Below are positions 1 through 7,615 of a stretch of DNA of 15,601 nucleotides, in pieces (position 1 is the first letter of the stretch; each line of letters opens with the position of its first letter). Source of the stretch: Nitrospirota bacterium (GTDB lineage Bacteria; Nitrospirota; Nitrospiria; Nitrospirales; NS-4). The notes under the pieces are model-generated. The model worked only from the letters and a program-made list of their open reading frames with translations. It was not told where the DNA came from and did not search any database. The stretch is taken from NCBI GenBank assembly GCA_005877855.1, contig VBOF01000009.1, forward strand, positions 1-15,601, written 5' to 3'. The position numbers were made by a program, and so were the translations under genes.

Positions 1-143
1 GTTGTGGCGATCACATTGGCTTGAAAGGAGTAAAAGCCCCGCGCCAGAAAAACCATGGCGACAACCGTCATCACAACGATGAGGGTTGGTAGCCAGACAT
101 AGGGTCGGTTGCGTTGTCCTGTACGCGTAGTCAGAGCGGTCAT
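1..143 (-). CDS. Membrane protein, N-terminal part only (possible sensor kinase)
   Basis: Only the first 47 codons are in the window; the gene continues past the left edge. The ATG at 143 lies 9 bases after the stop codon of the response regulator, so the two are probably co-transcribed. The visible protein starts with a short polar, basic stretch (TRTGQRNRP), followed by one strong transmembrane helix at about residues 17-35 (WLPTLIVVMTVVAMVF), then an apparently extracytoplasmic segment. This is how many sensor histidine kinases and diguanylate cyclases begin. The adjacent receiver protein makes a sensor kinase the natural guess, but no kinase motif is visible. The upstream ribosome-binding site is weak, which fits translational coupling. 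Confidence 0.6.
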   Translation of the reverse strand, partial: MTALTTRTGQRNRPYVWLPTLIVVMTVVAMVFLARGFYSFQANVIAT

Positions 144-152
144 GACATCTGG

Positions 153-944
153 TCACCGGCTTGTGAGGATCAAACCTACCTGGATTGCAATCGCAAGGCG
201 CTCGGGATCAGCCGGCTTTTCCATGACATCCACGACCCCGAGATCGAGAATCTCTTCGAGTAATCGCTCGTCCCGGCTGCTGGTGAACGCGATCACGGCA
301 CTCTGGACCTGCCGCTCTCGAAGTTTCCTCACTAGCTCGACACCAGCCATATCCGGCATAGTCAGGTCAACGATGATGAGACGCGGTGGCTGTTGCTCAG
401 CAAGAGCCAGGGCCGCCGGTCCGTTCTTCGCAGTACGGACTTGATAACCACACTGGATCAGGTATTGGGAGTAGAACGCGCAAACTGAGTCCTCATCATC
501 GACGAACAGAAGCGAAATCGGTTCTTGGGACGCTCCCGGGATCTTCCGGCCGCTAGTCCGTGGCGACGGCGCTGGAGAGGGCAGGGGCCGTGCAAGCGCC
601 TCTTGCATCATTAACACGACTGTCTCGAGTTTGAGCCCCTTGGTGAGGAATTCAGTTGCCCCGAGGCCACGCGCTTGCCGTTCCAGATCGCTTGACGGGT
701 GCCCCGTCAGAATGATCACGGCGGCGTGCGGGTCCAGCTCGCGCATCTGGCGAAGCACTTCAAGTCCACTTATGTCCGGCAAGTAGAGGTCTAGGATGGT
801 AAAGCGTGGGCGCCGTTGGCGAAACAGCACCAGCCCCTCTCGCCCGGTGTAGGCTGAGAGGGCCTCATGCCCATGGCTCCGCAACTGATTCTGGAGCAGA
901 TCACAGAGGAGCCGTTCATCATCAACGATTAGGATGGTCGCCAT
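153..944 (-). CDS. Response regulator with two receiver domains, no output domain
   Basis: Two complete CheY-like receiver domains are joined by a Pro/Ser-rich linker and nothing else. Numbering from an in-frame TTG at 956, receiver 1 spans about residues 7-120 with acidic pair D12/D13, phospho-acceptor D56 (motif ILDLYLPDISG), T84 and K106. The linker covers about 122-145. Receiver 2 spans about 147-265 with D153/D154, D197 (VDLTMPDMAG), T225 and K247. All catalytic positions are present in both. I prefer the ATG at 944 (MATILIVDDE), since the receiver begins there and an AGAGG lies just upstream; the TTG adds only four residues. Without a DNA-binding or enzymatic output it probably relays phosphate or acts through protein contact. 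The partial membrane protein follows 9 bases downstream. Confidence 0.9.
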   Translation of the reverse strand: MATILIVDDERLLCDLLQNQLRSHGHEALSAYTGREGLVLFRQRRPRFTILDLYLPDISGLEVLRQMRELDPHAAVIILTGHPSSDLERQARGLGATEFLTKGLKLETVVLMMQEALARPLPSPAPSPRTSGRKIPGASQEPISLLFVDDEDSVCAFYSQYLIQCGYQVRTAKNGPAALALAEQQPPRLIIVDLTMPDMAGVELVRKLRERQVQSAVIAFTSSRDERLLEEILDLGVVDVMEKPADPERLAIAIQVGLILTSR

Positions 945-982
945 GCCCTCTGCCAATCAGCAGGTTCCGTCGATGCTTCCGT

Positions 983-1576
983 TCAGGCCCTGTCGAGGTT
1001 CTGGTATTGGCGGTATAGGAGGTAGGCGCCCCAGAGGAAGGCGAGCGCCATGACCAAGATGCCGATGTTGTAGGCCGCGTGGGCGAGCGTGTGGTCGTAT
1101 TTCAACCAGCCGAGGTTGGTCAACAGGTATTCCCAATCATGCCCTTCGACTTCCTGCCCGGTGACCCCGCCTAACAAGATCAGTTGGAGGTCTCGCGCGT
1201 CGTTGATGTAGGGCGCGAGATCCATCAGGCTTTCGGCGAACCACCAGAGCGCCACCGATGCGCCGAAGGCATTCTGGTTGTAGAAGAGGAACGCTCCCGC
1301 GCAGATCAGCGGCATGAGGAGTTGCCCCAGGCTGCCGCCGAGCACCGTCATGAACCGGCCGAAGGGGCTGAAGACGAGATGCCCGGCTTCATGGAACGGC
1401 AGGTTGATGAGATGCATGAAGTGCGCGCCCACATAGTTCGTCTCCATGGGGGTCGCGATGAATTTCACGCCCCAGAAGACCAGCAGGACGTACACGAGGA
1501 CCCGCCCGGCAAAGAAGAAGAGGTTGACGCGCTCCTCGGCAGGAAACAGGTAGGCTAGGATGAGTGCGAGGAGCAT
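983..1576 (-). CDS. Integral membrane protein with HEAGH motif (M50-like metallopeptidase)
   Basis: The 197-residue protein has several hydrophobic segments: roughly 1-12, 19-40, 76-100, 105-120 and 168-188. An HExxH zinc-site motif (H62-E63-A-G-H66) sits at the start of a membrane-associated stretch, as in site-2-protease-like M50 peptidases. The third ligand of M50 enzymes is normally an Asp in a later membrane segment. Candidates here are D119 or the Asp residues in INDARD (about 124-129), but the usual LDG motif is not evident, so activity is uncertain. The segment GHDWEYLLTNLGWLKYDH near 145-162 looks distinctive, but I cannot assign it. The start follows the stop of the MASE1 gene by 12 bases, suggesting one transcript. 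An inactive relative of the family is possible. Confidence 0.75.
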   Translation of the reverse strand: MLLALILAYLFPAEERVNLFFFAGRVLVYVLLVFWGVKFIATPMETNYVGAHFMHLINLPFHEAGHLVFSPFGRFMTVLGGSLGQLLMPLICAGAFLFYNQNAFGASVALWWFAESLMDLAPYINDARDLQLILLGGVTGQEVEGHDWEYLLTNLGWLKYDHTLAHAAYNIGILVMALAFLWGAYLLYRQYQNLDRA

Positions 1577-1588
1577 CGGGTGCCGCGC

Positions 1589-2633
1589 TTACTGAGGTTG
1601 CTTTTCCAATTGTGGGTAGAGTTTCTTGATGCAGTCCGGACAGAGGCCGTGGGTAATCGTCGCCTCCGAATGCGTTTGGATATAGTTCTCGACGTAGTCC
1701 CAGTAGCCCTGGTCGTCGCGGATCTTCTTGCAGGAGGCGCACATGGGCAACAAACCCCGTAGGGCCTTGATGTGCACGAAGGCGTCATCCAAGTCCCGGA
1801 GGAGCGCCTCGCGTTTTGCTTCAATGCGATTGCGCTCGGCCACCAGCGCGGCAAACGCCATGGCCAGCAGGGCGGTGAAGCCCACGAACCCTTGCAACAA
1901 CAGCAGGGACTCGTGCGGCGTTTCCCTGGCAAAGGGGCCGGACCCCCTCAGGGTGCCCCAGATCGCGATCCCCGAGAGCAGGACAATGGCCGTCGCCGTT
2001 TCACGTGGCCCGAACCGAAACGCCGCCCACACGAGGATCGGCACGCAGAGAAAGTCCAGCGGGTAATCCTTGACTTCGAAGCTCTCGCTGCCATCGCACG
2101 CGGGGATTCGTGAGCCACAGCACGAGCAGCGGGGCCACCTGGAAAGCCCCCACCGCATCCCCGAGCCACCAGGTCAACCAGATAGCTGCAAAGTCGGCCC
2201 AGTCGGCGAACCCGCCCAGCGCGAGGCTGGCCAGGCCGACCGTGGGGCTCACCATCGTGCTGATCGCTCCGGCGAGGAGCGCGAATCTGAACACATCTTG
2301 CGGCCGGTCGAAGGCGTGAGTGCCGCCAGCGAACCTCGTGACCAGGTACGCCCCTGTAATTCCTTCCAGCGTGTTGCCTGCCGCGATGGCGAGTGCTATG
2401 GCGATCGAGCCCGCCGTCGCGATGTTCGCCAGGAATGCGCCGACGAAGATACCGAGCCAGACGCGATACCCGAACACCAGGACCGCCGCGAGGGCGATTC
2501 CGGTGGGCGGCCACACCGCCGTGGCACTCGCATGCACGAAGGCGAGCATCAACCCGAGCTTCGCCGCGACCAGGTAGACGGCGGCCAGGCCCGCGACAAC
2601 CTTCAGATTGGGGGCGTATCGGGAATGCATCAT
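1589..2633 (-). pseudogene. MASE1 membrane sensor with C-terminal CxxC...CxxC domain, frameshifted
   Basis: The 5' part (2633 down to about 2080) encodes a multi-pass MASE1-type sensory domain, with KLGLMLAFVHASATAVWPPTGIALA and later FQVAPLLVLWLTNPRVRW. The 3' part continues the same domain in another frame (KDYPLDFLCVPILVWAAFRFG, then IAIWGTLRGSGPFARE). It ends in a short charged helix and a four-cysteine tail (MCASCKK...LCPDCIKK; coding positions about 1741 to 1631). The two frames overlap at 2001-2158, and joining them requires skipping one base near 2080-2125. Only about a dozen residues separate the LTNP and KDYPLDF motifs, where MASE1 proteins (from memory) have another hydrophobic segment. 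This points to a small deletion as well as a frameshift. It may be a real pseudogene or an assembly error. No kinase, GGDEF or EAL output is present. Start at 2633 or the adjacent ATG. Confidence 0.75.
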
Positions 2634-2755
2634 GGCGTTCGTGCCCGTGGCCTCCGTGGCGACCCTTCAGAAAGAAGGCAAATCCCATGCGAGACGTTCG
2701 TGACTGTTTATACTGGATGTCTCAGGATTTCAGGATCTGTCGAGGTTCCGGCGCT

Positions 2756-4657
2756 CTAGTCCTTCCGGATGTAATCGTGGAGGCCGCGATGGATGATGCC
2801 GCTGGAGAGGGACGGGTACTGGCTGCGGAGGGTGCGCTGTCCGACGGCGGCGGGCGGGTGATCGGCGTTGCGGACGAGGCCGGCGATGTTGGCGTCTACG
2901 CGCGTGACGGCCTCGCGGAAGAATTCGTCGGCGAGGTCCCAGACCTGGCCGTCTCCCTGCGCCCGCTGAAGCGTCTCGGCATGCAGGGCCGTGGCGGCGA
3001 TTGTGAGGAGGTCCTCGCCGATCTCCGCGATCCGGTTCTGCCGGCCCTGATCGTCGCGCAGCGCTTCACGATAGCGCGCCATCGCGTACAGGATTGTGCG
3101 GGCAACGCGCCGGCTCGCGCGCTCGGCGAATAGGAGTTTTTCCGAGACCTTGCGATGCCGGAGCTCCACGCGATCCGGCAGGGGCCTGCGTCTCAAGAGT
3201 CCCAGGTACCAGGGCACGTAGCGGCGCAGGAGCCTCAGCCACTCGCGGCGCTTTGCGGCTCTGGTCAATCTTCCCTCCAGGTAGACGCGCGCCCGTTCGA
3301 GATGCGGGCTCAGCGCCTCGCGCGCCACAAACGGCCGCAGAATGTCGGTGGCCCCTTCGCCGATGCGGTACATCTCGGCGTCGCGGACGAGCTGCTCCAT
3401 CGGGAAGCCCGGCTCGCCCCGGGCCTGCCGCGACTCCGCCGTCTCGTAGCCCATCCCGCCGAAGATGATCTGGGCGTCCTTCAGGAAGCGGATCGCCTTC
3501 TCCGAGCAGAAGGTCTTGGCAAGGGCGGCCTCGATCCGGATGTCGTAGGACTTCTGGTCCGCCAGGTGCCACACGAGCGACGCCAGCGCCTCCATCGCGA
3601 AGAGGTCGGTCGCCATGCGGCCGATGCGCATCCTCTGCGTCTGCCGCTCGGCCAGGGGCCTGCCGAAGGTGATGCGGGAGTTGGCCCGGTCCAGTGTCGG
3701 CTGCCACGCCTGTTTCGCCATGCCGAGACAGATGGCCGGGATGCTGATCGCACGGCCGACGTTGAGGATGGTGAAGGCGTACTTGAGTCCCTTGCCGATC
3801 TCGCCGATGACGTTCTCGACGGGGATGCGCACGTCCTTGAGGCGCATGTAGGCGTTCTCGATCCCCCGGCACCCTTCGAATTGGCACCGCTCGAGGACCG
3901 TCACCCCGGGGGTCTCCATGGGGAGGATGAAGGCGGTATGCACCTTGTCGTCACAGTTCTCCCCTGCCCGCGTCGGCACCCAAGCCGGCTTGCCGTCCTG
4001 GAGCACCTTCCTGGCCGGCACCCGGGCGATCAAGGTGATGTAGCGCGCGATGGGCCCGTTCGTGCACCAGAGCTTTTCCCCGTTGACGAGGAAGTGCGCG
4101 CCGGATCGGTCCAGCAGCGCTTCGGTCTGGATGTTGGCGGCGTCGGAGCCCGTGATCGGCTCCGTGAGCGCGAAGGCGGAGATCGCCTCCCGGGCCACGC
4201 GCGGCAGGTAGGTCCGTTTTTGCGCCTCATTGCCGAAGAGGAGGATCGGCATGGCGATGCCGATGGACTGGGGGACCGCCACAGTCAGCGACAGGATGTT
4301 GCTCCAACTGGCGATGAGCGTGAGGACGCGACCGTAATTGGTGAAGGAGAACCCGAGGCCTCCGTACTCCTTGGGGATCTTCATCCCGAACGCGCCGAGC
4401 TCGAAGAGGCCCTTGAGCACGGCCTCAGGGATTTTCGCCGTGCGCTCGATCTCCTCCGGGTCCACGTGGCTTTTCAGGAAGGCTTCAACCTTCCGGCAAA
4501 AGGCTTCGCCGGCGGCACGTTCGTCCGGCGGCTCCGGTGGCGGGAGGAGCAGGGCGAAATCGGGTCGGCCGACGAAGACGCCCGCCATAAAGCTCGCTCC
4601 CGTCAGACGCTCGCGGGCTTCCTCGATCCGCTCCAGGCCCTTGAAAAGTTCGGCCAT
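2756..4657 (-). CDS. Long acyl-CoA dehydrogenase (VLCAD/ACAD9-like)
   Basis: This flavoenzyme of fatty-acid beta-oxidation should introduce the 2,3-double bond into acyl-CoA using FAD. The N-terminal and middle domains carry signature FALTEPITGSDAAN (about 162-175) and VNGEKLWCTNG (191-201). The C-terminal helical domain carries IIFGGMGYE (397-405) and RIGEGATDILR (431-441), where E434 is the likely catalytic base. The first 40 residues and residues after about 450 are extra relative to a typical 380-residue enzyme. The total of 633 residues matches the VLCAD/ACAD9 type, whose C-terminal extension serves dimerisation or membrane contact. Here the extension is Arg-rich (RREWLRLLRRYVPWYLG), compatible with membrane association. 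Start: ATG 4657 with GGGGTG upstream. Chain-length preference cannot be read from the sequence. Confidence 0.93.
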   Translation of the reverse strand: MAELFKGLERIEEARERLTGASFMAGVFVGRPDFALLLPPPEPPDERAAGEAFCRKVEAFLKSHVDPEEIERTAKIPEAVLKGLFELGAFGMKIPKEYGGLGFSFTNYGRVLTLIASWSNILSLTVAVPQSIGIAMPILLFGNEAQKRTYLPRVAREAISAFALTEPITGSDAANIQTEALLDRSGAHFLVNGEKLWCTNGPIARYITLIARVPARKVLQDGKPAWVPTRAGENCDDKVHTAFILPMETPGVTVLERCQFEGCRGIENAYMRLKDVRIPVENVIGEIGKGLKYAFTILNVGRAISIPAICLGMAKQAWQPTLDRANSRITFGRPLAERQTQRMRIGRMATDLFAMEALASLVWHLADQKSYDIRIEAALAKTFCSEKAIRFLKDAQIIFGGMGYETAESRQARGEPGFPMEQLVRDAEMYRIGEGATDILRPFVAREALSPHLERARVYLEGRLTRAAKRREWLRLLRRYVPWYLGLLRRRPLPDRVELRHRKVSEKLLFAERASRRVARTILYAMARYREALRDDQGRQNRIAEIGEDLLTIAATALHAETLQRAQGDGQVWDLADEFFREAVTRVDANIAGLVRNADHPPAAVGQRTLRSQYPSLSSGIIHRGLHDYIRKD

Positions 4658-4689
4658 AGGCTCACACCCCGTAGGAGGGAATCTTCAGG

Positions 4690-5115
4690 CTACTGCGGAT
4701 GTCTCTGCGCCGTGCGGAACTGGAAGGTGGGAAGCGGCGGGTCCTCTCCAAGCCAGGGCCAAGACGGCAGGGTCAAGATTGGGGTCATCAGAATCAGCGC
4801 GACAGGTTCCCACATCCGATTCAGGCAGGACTCCGCCCGCCTGCTCAGCAACTCCATGCAGCGACCGGGCGGCTGAGCGATATCGTAGCCGGTTACATCC
4901 CAGTCAGTGCCCTTCTTCTGAAGCCGCTTCCGGTACCCTGCTCCGTACATGACCGGCGCCTCCAGCACCACGCCATTCTTGTCCACGGCCACCAGTTGTC
5001 CGGTCCGGGTCTGGTAATAGCGGGTGCCGTCGGACCGTTCGTGATAGTACAACGGCCCGGACGCGCAGCCCGCGAGGAAGAACATGCCCGCCATGATCCA
5101 TGCCACTGCTTTCAT
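4690..5115 (-). CDS. Small lipoprotein of unknown function
   Basis: The 141-residue protein starts with a short lipoprotein signal (MKAVAWIMAGMFFLAGC), with lipobox LAGC and lipidated Cys17, so it should be anchored in the cell envelope. The first half of the mature part is rich in Tyr and Lys/Arg (YYHERSDGTRYYQTRTG, then a VAVDKNGVVLEAP strand-like stretch). The second half contains two cysteines (CMELLSRRAESC) and a hydrophobic, Pro-rich segment (VALILMTPILTLPSWPWLG), followed by a polar tail. I recognise no family. The start is well supported: AAGGAGG lies 5 bases before ATG 5115 and overlaps the TAA stop of the OmpH-like gene, implying coupled expression. It ends 32 bases before the acyl-CoA dehydrogenase start. 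Confidence 0.8.
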   Translation of the reverse strand: MKAVAWIMAGMFFLAGCASGPLYYHERSDGTRYYQTRTGQLVAVDKNGVVLEAPVMYGAGYRKRLQKKGTDWDVTGYDIAQPPGRCMELLSRRAESCLNRMWEPVALILMTPILTLPSWPWLGEDPPLPTFQFRTAQRHPQ

Positions 5116-5125
5116 ACGCGCCTCC

Positions 5126-5668
5126 TTACTTCTCCCCTTTGCTCTCGAAGGCTTTGATCACCCGATCTGTGAGATTGATTGAGGGCTCGCTGTACATGAT
5201 CAGCGCGCCTGGTCCGGCATCCCCTTTCTCCACGACCAGAGTGATCTGCTCTTTCTCGGCGATTTCCCGCACCACGTGTTCGATTTTTGTGGTGAAGTCG
5301 CTGAGCAACTCACGTTTCTTGGTCTGGACCTCCCCTTCGAGTTCTTCAACATGGCGCCGATAGGTCATCAGCTTTTGGCGAATGCCCCCCTCCTTCTCCT
5401 GTTTGGCTTCTGGACTCAAGTCAGCGCCTTGTTTGACGAGGTCTTCCTCCATGGCCTTGATATCTTGCTCTTCCGATTCGATCAGCCGTTGTCGGGTATT
5501 TACATAGTCCGCCAGCGCGTCCTTGATCCTCTTCCCTGCCTTGGTCGCATCCAAGACTTTCTGAGGCTCGATGACGCCGATTGGCAGGTCTGCAGCCCCC
5601 ACCGGGAATCCATGCACCAGCAGGCCCAGACCCAAAGTGCTTGCGATCAGCCTCGTCCTCTTCATCAT
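5126..5668 (-). CDS. OmpH/Skp-family periplasmic chaperone
   Basis: From ATG 5668 the protein has 180 residues: a signal peptide with basic start (MMKRTR), hydrophobic core and likely cleavage after GAA (about residue 26). The mature chain matches the Skp/OmpH pattern: a beta strand IGVIEPQKVLDATKAGK, then a long charged, probably coiled-coil pair of helices (about 50-140), then closing strand TLVVEK and the C-terminal INLTDRVIKAFE. Skp proteins hold unfolded outer-membrane proteins in the periplasm, so this implies a two-membrane envelope. An upstream in-frame start at 5758 would add 30 non-signal-like residues and is disfavoured. AAGGGA precedes 5668 at good spacing. Transcribed divergently from glnS, with the lipoprotein gene directly downstream. 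Confidence 0.88.
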   Translation of the reverse strand: MMKRTRLIASTLGLGLLVHGFPVGAADLPIGVIEPQKVLDATKAGKRIKDALADYVNTRQRLIESEEQDIKAMEEDLVKQGADLSPEAKQEKEGGIRQKLMTYRRHVEELEGEVQTKKRELLSDFTTKIEHVVREIAEKEQITLVVEKGDAGPGALIMYSEPSINLTDRVIKAFESKGEK

Positions 5669-5686
5669 CCCGCATCCCTTGCGGCT

Positions 5687-5715
5687 ATTAGACACCAGCG
5701 TGCAGGAAAAGTAAA
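5687..5715 (-). promoter_or_regulatory. Candidate sigma-70-type promoter for the OmpH-like gene
   Basis: On the minus strand, TTTACT (5715-5710) and TCTAAT (5692-5687) are separated by exactly 17 bases. The -10 element matches the consensus at five of six positions and the -35 at four of six. The predicted start near 5680 would leave only about a dozen untranslated bases, barely including the AAGGGA ribosome-binding site, which lowers confidence. Confidence 0.3.
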
Positions 5716-5716
5716 A

Positions 5717-5737
5717 GGTCAGGCCTGGGAAGTGACC
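5717..5737. promoter_or_regulatory. Inverted repeat in the divergent ompH-like/glnS spacer
   Basis: GGTCA (5717-5721) and TGACC (5733-5737) form a perfect 5-bp inverted repeat with an 11-base spacer. Half-site centres lie 16 bases apart, in the 92-bp region between divergent genes. It could be an operator, but a 5-bp match can arise by chance and no regulator is identified. Confidence 0.2.
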
Positions 5738-5760
5738 GAAACTTTCTAACTTCAACAACC

Positions 5761-7467
5761 ATGGCGTCTGTGGTAGATATGGAGGGTATGACGGCCGGGA
5801 ACTTCATCCGCGAGATCGTCGAAAGCGATCTGAAGAGCGGCAAGCACCGTCGCGTCGTGACCCGCTTTCCTCCGGAGCCGAACGGCTACCTGCACATCGG
5901 GCACGCCAAGTCCATCTGTCTCAATTTCGGGCTTGCGCTCGAGCACGGCGGCATTACCCACCTGCGCTTCGACGACACGAATCCGAGCACGGAGAGCGTG
6001 GAGTATGTGGAGGCGATCCAGGCCGACGTGCGCTGGCTGGGCTTCGATTGGGGCGACCGGCTGTTCTACGCCTCGGGCTATTTCGAGCAGCTCTACGAGT
6101 ACGCCGTGGAGTTGATCACGAAGGGGAAGGCCTACGTGGACAGCCTGAGCGCCGAGGAGATCCGGCAGTACCGGGGCACGCTGACCGAGCCGGGGCAGGA
6201 CAGCCCCTACCGGAACCGGTCGGTCGCGGAGAACCTGGACCTGTTCGCGCGCATGCGGGCGGGCGAGTTCAAGGACGGGGCCCACGTGCTGCGTGCCAAG
6301 ATCGACATGGCCTCGCCCAACGTGAACATGCGCGATCCGACCATGTACCGCATCCGGCACGTCGCCCATTACCGGACGGGCGACCAGTGGTGTATCTACC
6401 CGACCTACGACTATGCCCATCCGATCTCGGACGCCATCGAGGGGATCACCCATTCCATCTGCACGCTGGAGTTTGAGGACCATCGCCCGCTGTACGACTG
6501 GTTCCTGGACAACGTCAGCGTGCCGTGCCATCCCCAGCAGATCGAGTTCGCGCGGCTCAACCTCACCCACACGGTCATGAGCAAGCGACGCCTCCTGGAG
6601 CTGGTCGGCAAGGGGCACGTGAGCGGCTGGGACGATCCGCGCCTACCGACCCTCAAGGGCTTGCGGCGGCGGGGCTACACGCCGGAGGCGATCCGCGCCT
6701 TCTGCGAGCATATCGGCGTGCAGAAGCGCGACGGGGTCGTCGAGATGGCCCTGCTCGAGCACTTCATCCGGGGGGACCTGAACAAGCGTGCGCCGCGCGT
6801 GATGGCGGTGTTGCGGCCCCTGCGCGTGGTCATCGAGAACTACGCGGAAGGCCGGGTCGAGGAGGTGGAGGCCGTCAACAGTCCGGAGGATCCCACCATG
6901 GGGACGCGCAAGGTGCCCTTCTCCCGCGTCCTCCACATCGAACGGGACGACTTTCGCGAGGTGCCGCCGAAGAAGTTCTTCCGTCTCGCGCCCGGCCAGG
7001 AAGTCCGCCTCCGCTACGCTTACATCATCAAGTGCGTGGGGGTCGTGAAGGACGAGCGCACCGGCGAGGTGATCGAGCTGCGCTGCACCTACGATCCGGA
7101 GACGCGGACCGGCGGGCCGCAGGCGGGCCGCAAGGTGAAGGGCACGATTCACTGGGTGTCGGCCGCCCACGCCCTGGACGCGGAGGTCCGATTGTATGAG
7201 CACCTCTTCGTCAACGCCGACGCGGGCGACGTCCCGGAGGGGCAGGACTACACCGTGAACCTGAATCCCCACTCGCTGGAGCGTCTGACGGGGTGCAAGG
7301 TGGAGCCAAGCCTCGCAGGCGCGCAGACCGGCAGCCGGTATCAGTTCGAGCGGCAGGGCTACTTCTGTGTGGACCCCGACTCGGCCGCGGGGCGACTCGT
7401 CTTCAACCGGACGGTGGCGTTGCGGGACTCCTGGGCCAAGATCGAGAAATCTCAGCAAGAAGGCTAG
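5761..7467 (+). CDS. glnS: Glutaminyl-tRNA synthetase
   Basis: A class I aminoacyl-tRNA synthetase that charges tRNA-Gln with glutamine in the cytoplasm. Strong similarity to E. coli GlnRS is visible along the whole length. NFIREIVESDLKSGKH comes first, then PPEPNGYLHIGHAKS with the HIGH motif at 45-48. LRFDDTNP follows at about 68-75, then EGITHSICTLEF, and VMSKR at 272-276 as the KMSKS loop. The C-terminal beta-barrel anticodon-binding part includes GRKVKGTIHWVSAAHA and ends FNRTVALRDSWAKI. At 568 residues it is close to the E. coli enzyme (about 554). Start: ATG 5761 has no clear ribosome-binding site, and ATG 5788 follows a GGAGGG too closely. Both precede the conserved core, so the exact start is open. 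It is the lone plus-strand gene. Confidence 0.97.
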   Translation: MASVVDMEGMTAGNFIREIVESDLKSGKHRRVVTRFPPEPNGYLHIGHAKSICLNFGLALEHGGITHLRFDDTNPSTESVEYVEAIQADVRWLGFDWGDRLFYASGYFEQLYEYAVELITKGKAYVDSLSAEEIRQYRGTLTEPGQDSPYRNRSVAENLDLFARMRAGEFKDGAHVLRAKIDMASPNVNMRDPTMYRIRHVAHYRTGDQWCIYPTYDYAHPISDAIEGITHSICTLEFEDHRPLYDWFLDNVSVPCHPQQIEFARLNLTHTVMSKRRLLELVGKGHVSGWDDPRLPTLKGLRRRGYTPEAIRAFCEHIGVQKRDGVVEMALLEHFIRGDLNKRAPRVMAVLRPLRVVIENYAEGRVEEVEAVNSPEDPTMGTRKVPFSRVLHIERDDFREVPPKKFFRLAPGQEVRLRYAYIIKCVGVVKDERTGEVIELRCTYDPETRTGGPQAGRKVKGTIHWVSAAHALDAEVRLYEHLFVNADAGDVPEGQDYTVNLNPHSLERLTGCKVEPSLAGAQTGSRYQFERQGYFCVDPDSAAGRLVFNRTVALRDSWAKIEKSQQEG

Positions 7468-7531
7468 GGCTTGGTGTAGCGGGTGGCGGCAAACGGGCGC
7501 CCAGGCGGAGCGTAGCGCGACTTGCCGGGGA

Positions 7532-7559
7532 ACCCGTTGCTCCGCCAAGTGCAACGGGT
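7532..7559 (+). repeat. Palindromic repeat, copy 1 (glnS/egt-operon spacer)
   Basis: A 28-base element with 9-bp arms ACCCGTTGC and GCAACGGGT around TCC, six variable bases (GCCAAG) and T. The same arms and the same non-palindromic TCC and T recur at 12070-12097 (same orientation) and 13466-13493 (opposite orientation); only the six central bases differ freely. Conserved loop bases imply common descent, not just a terminator shape. The flanks of this copy do not match those of the other two. It lies in the 148-bp spacer between the convergent glnS and transporter genes, where the hairpin might also limit read-through, although no T-tract follows. Confidence 0.75.
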
Positions 7560-7615
7560 CGAACGCGGAGCGCGAGCGCGTCTGGGCTGTTTGCCGACAG
7601 GACCCGCGTTCATGG

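Noticed and set aside
990..2749. CTGTCGAGGTTC occurs at about 990 and again at about 2738
   Set aside because: One short match, one copy within a coding region and no shared flanks; probably chance.
3155..4876. Long plus-strand open frame of 573 codons opposite the acyl-CoA dehydrogenase gene
   Set aside because: It lies antisense to a gene with clear family motifs, has a repetitive Arg/Asp/Gly/Leu/His composition typical of the complement of GC-rich coding DNA, and shows no recognisable domain.
5752..6618. Minus-strand open frame opposite glnS
   Set aside because: Antisense shadow of a strongly conserved synthetase gene; composition is of the Val/Arg/His/Leu shadow type and no domain is visible.
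7506..7581. GCGGAGCG-type direct repeats on both sides of palindrome copy 1, considered as target-site duplications
   Set aside because: They diverge after eight bases, are made of low-complexity GCG sequence and do not abut the core; copies 2 and 3 lack equivalent repeats.
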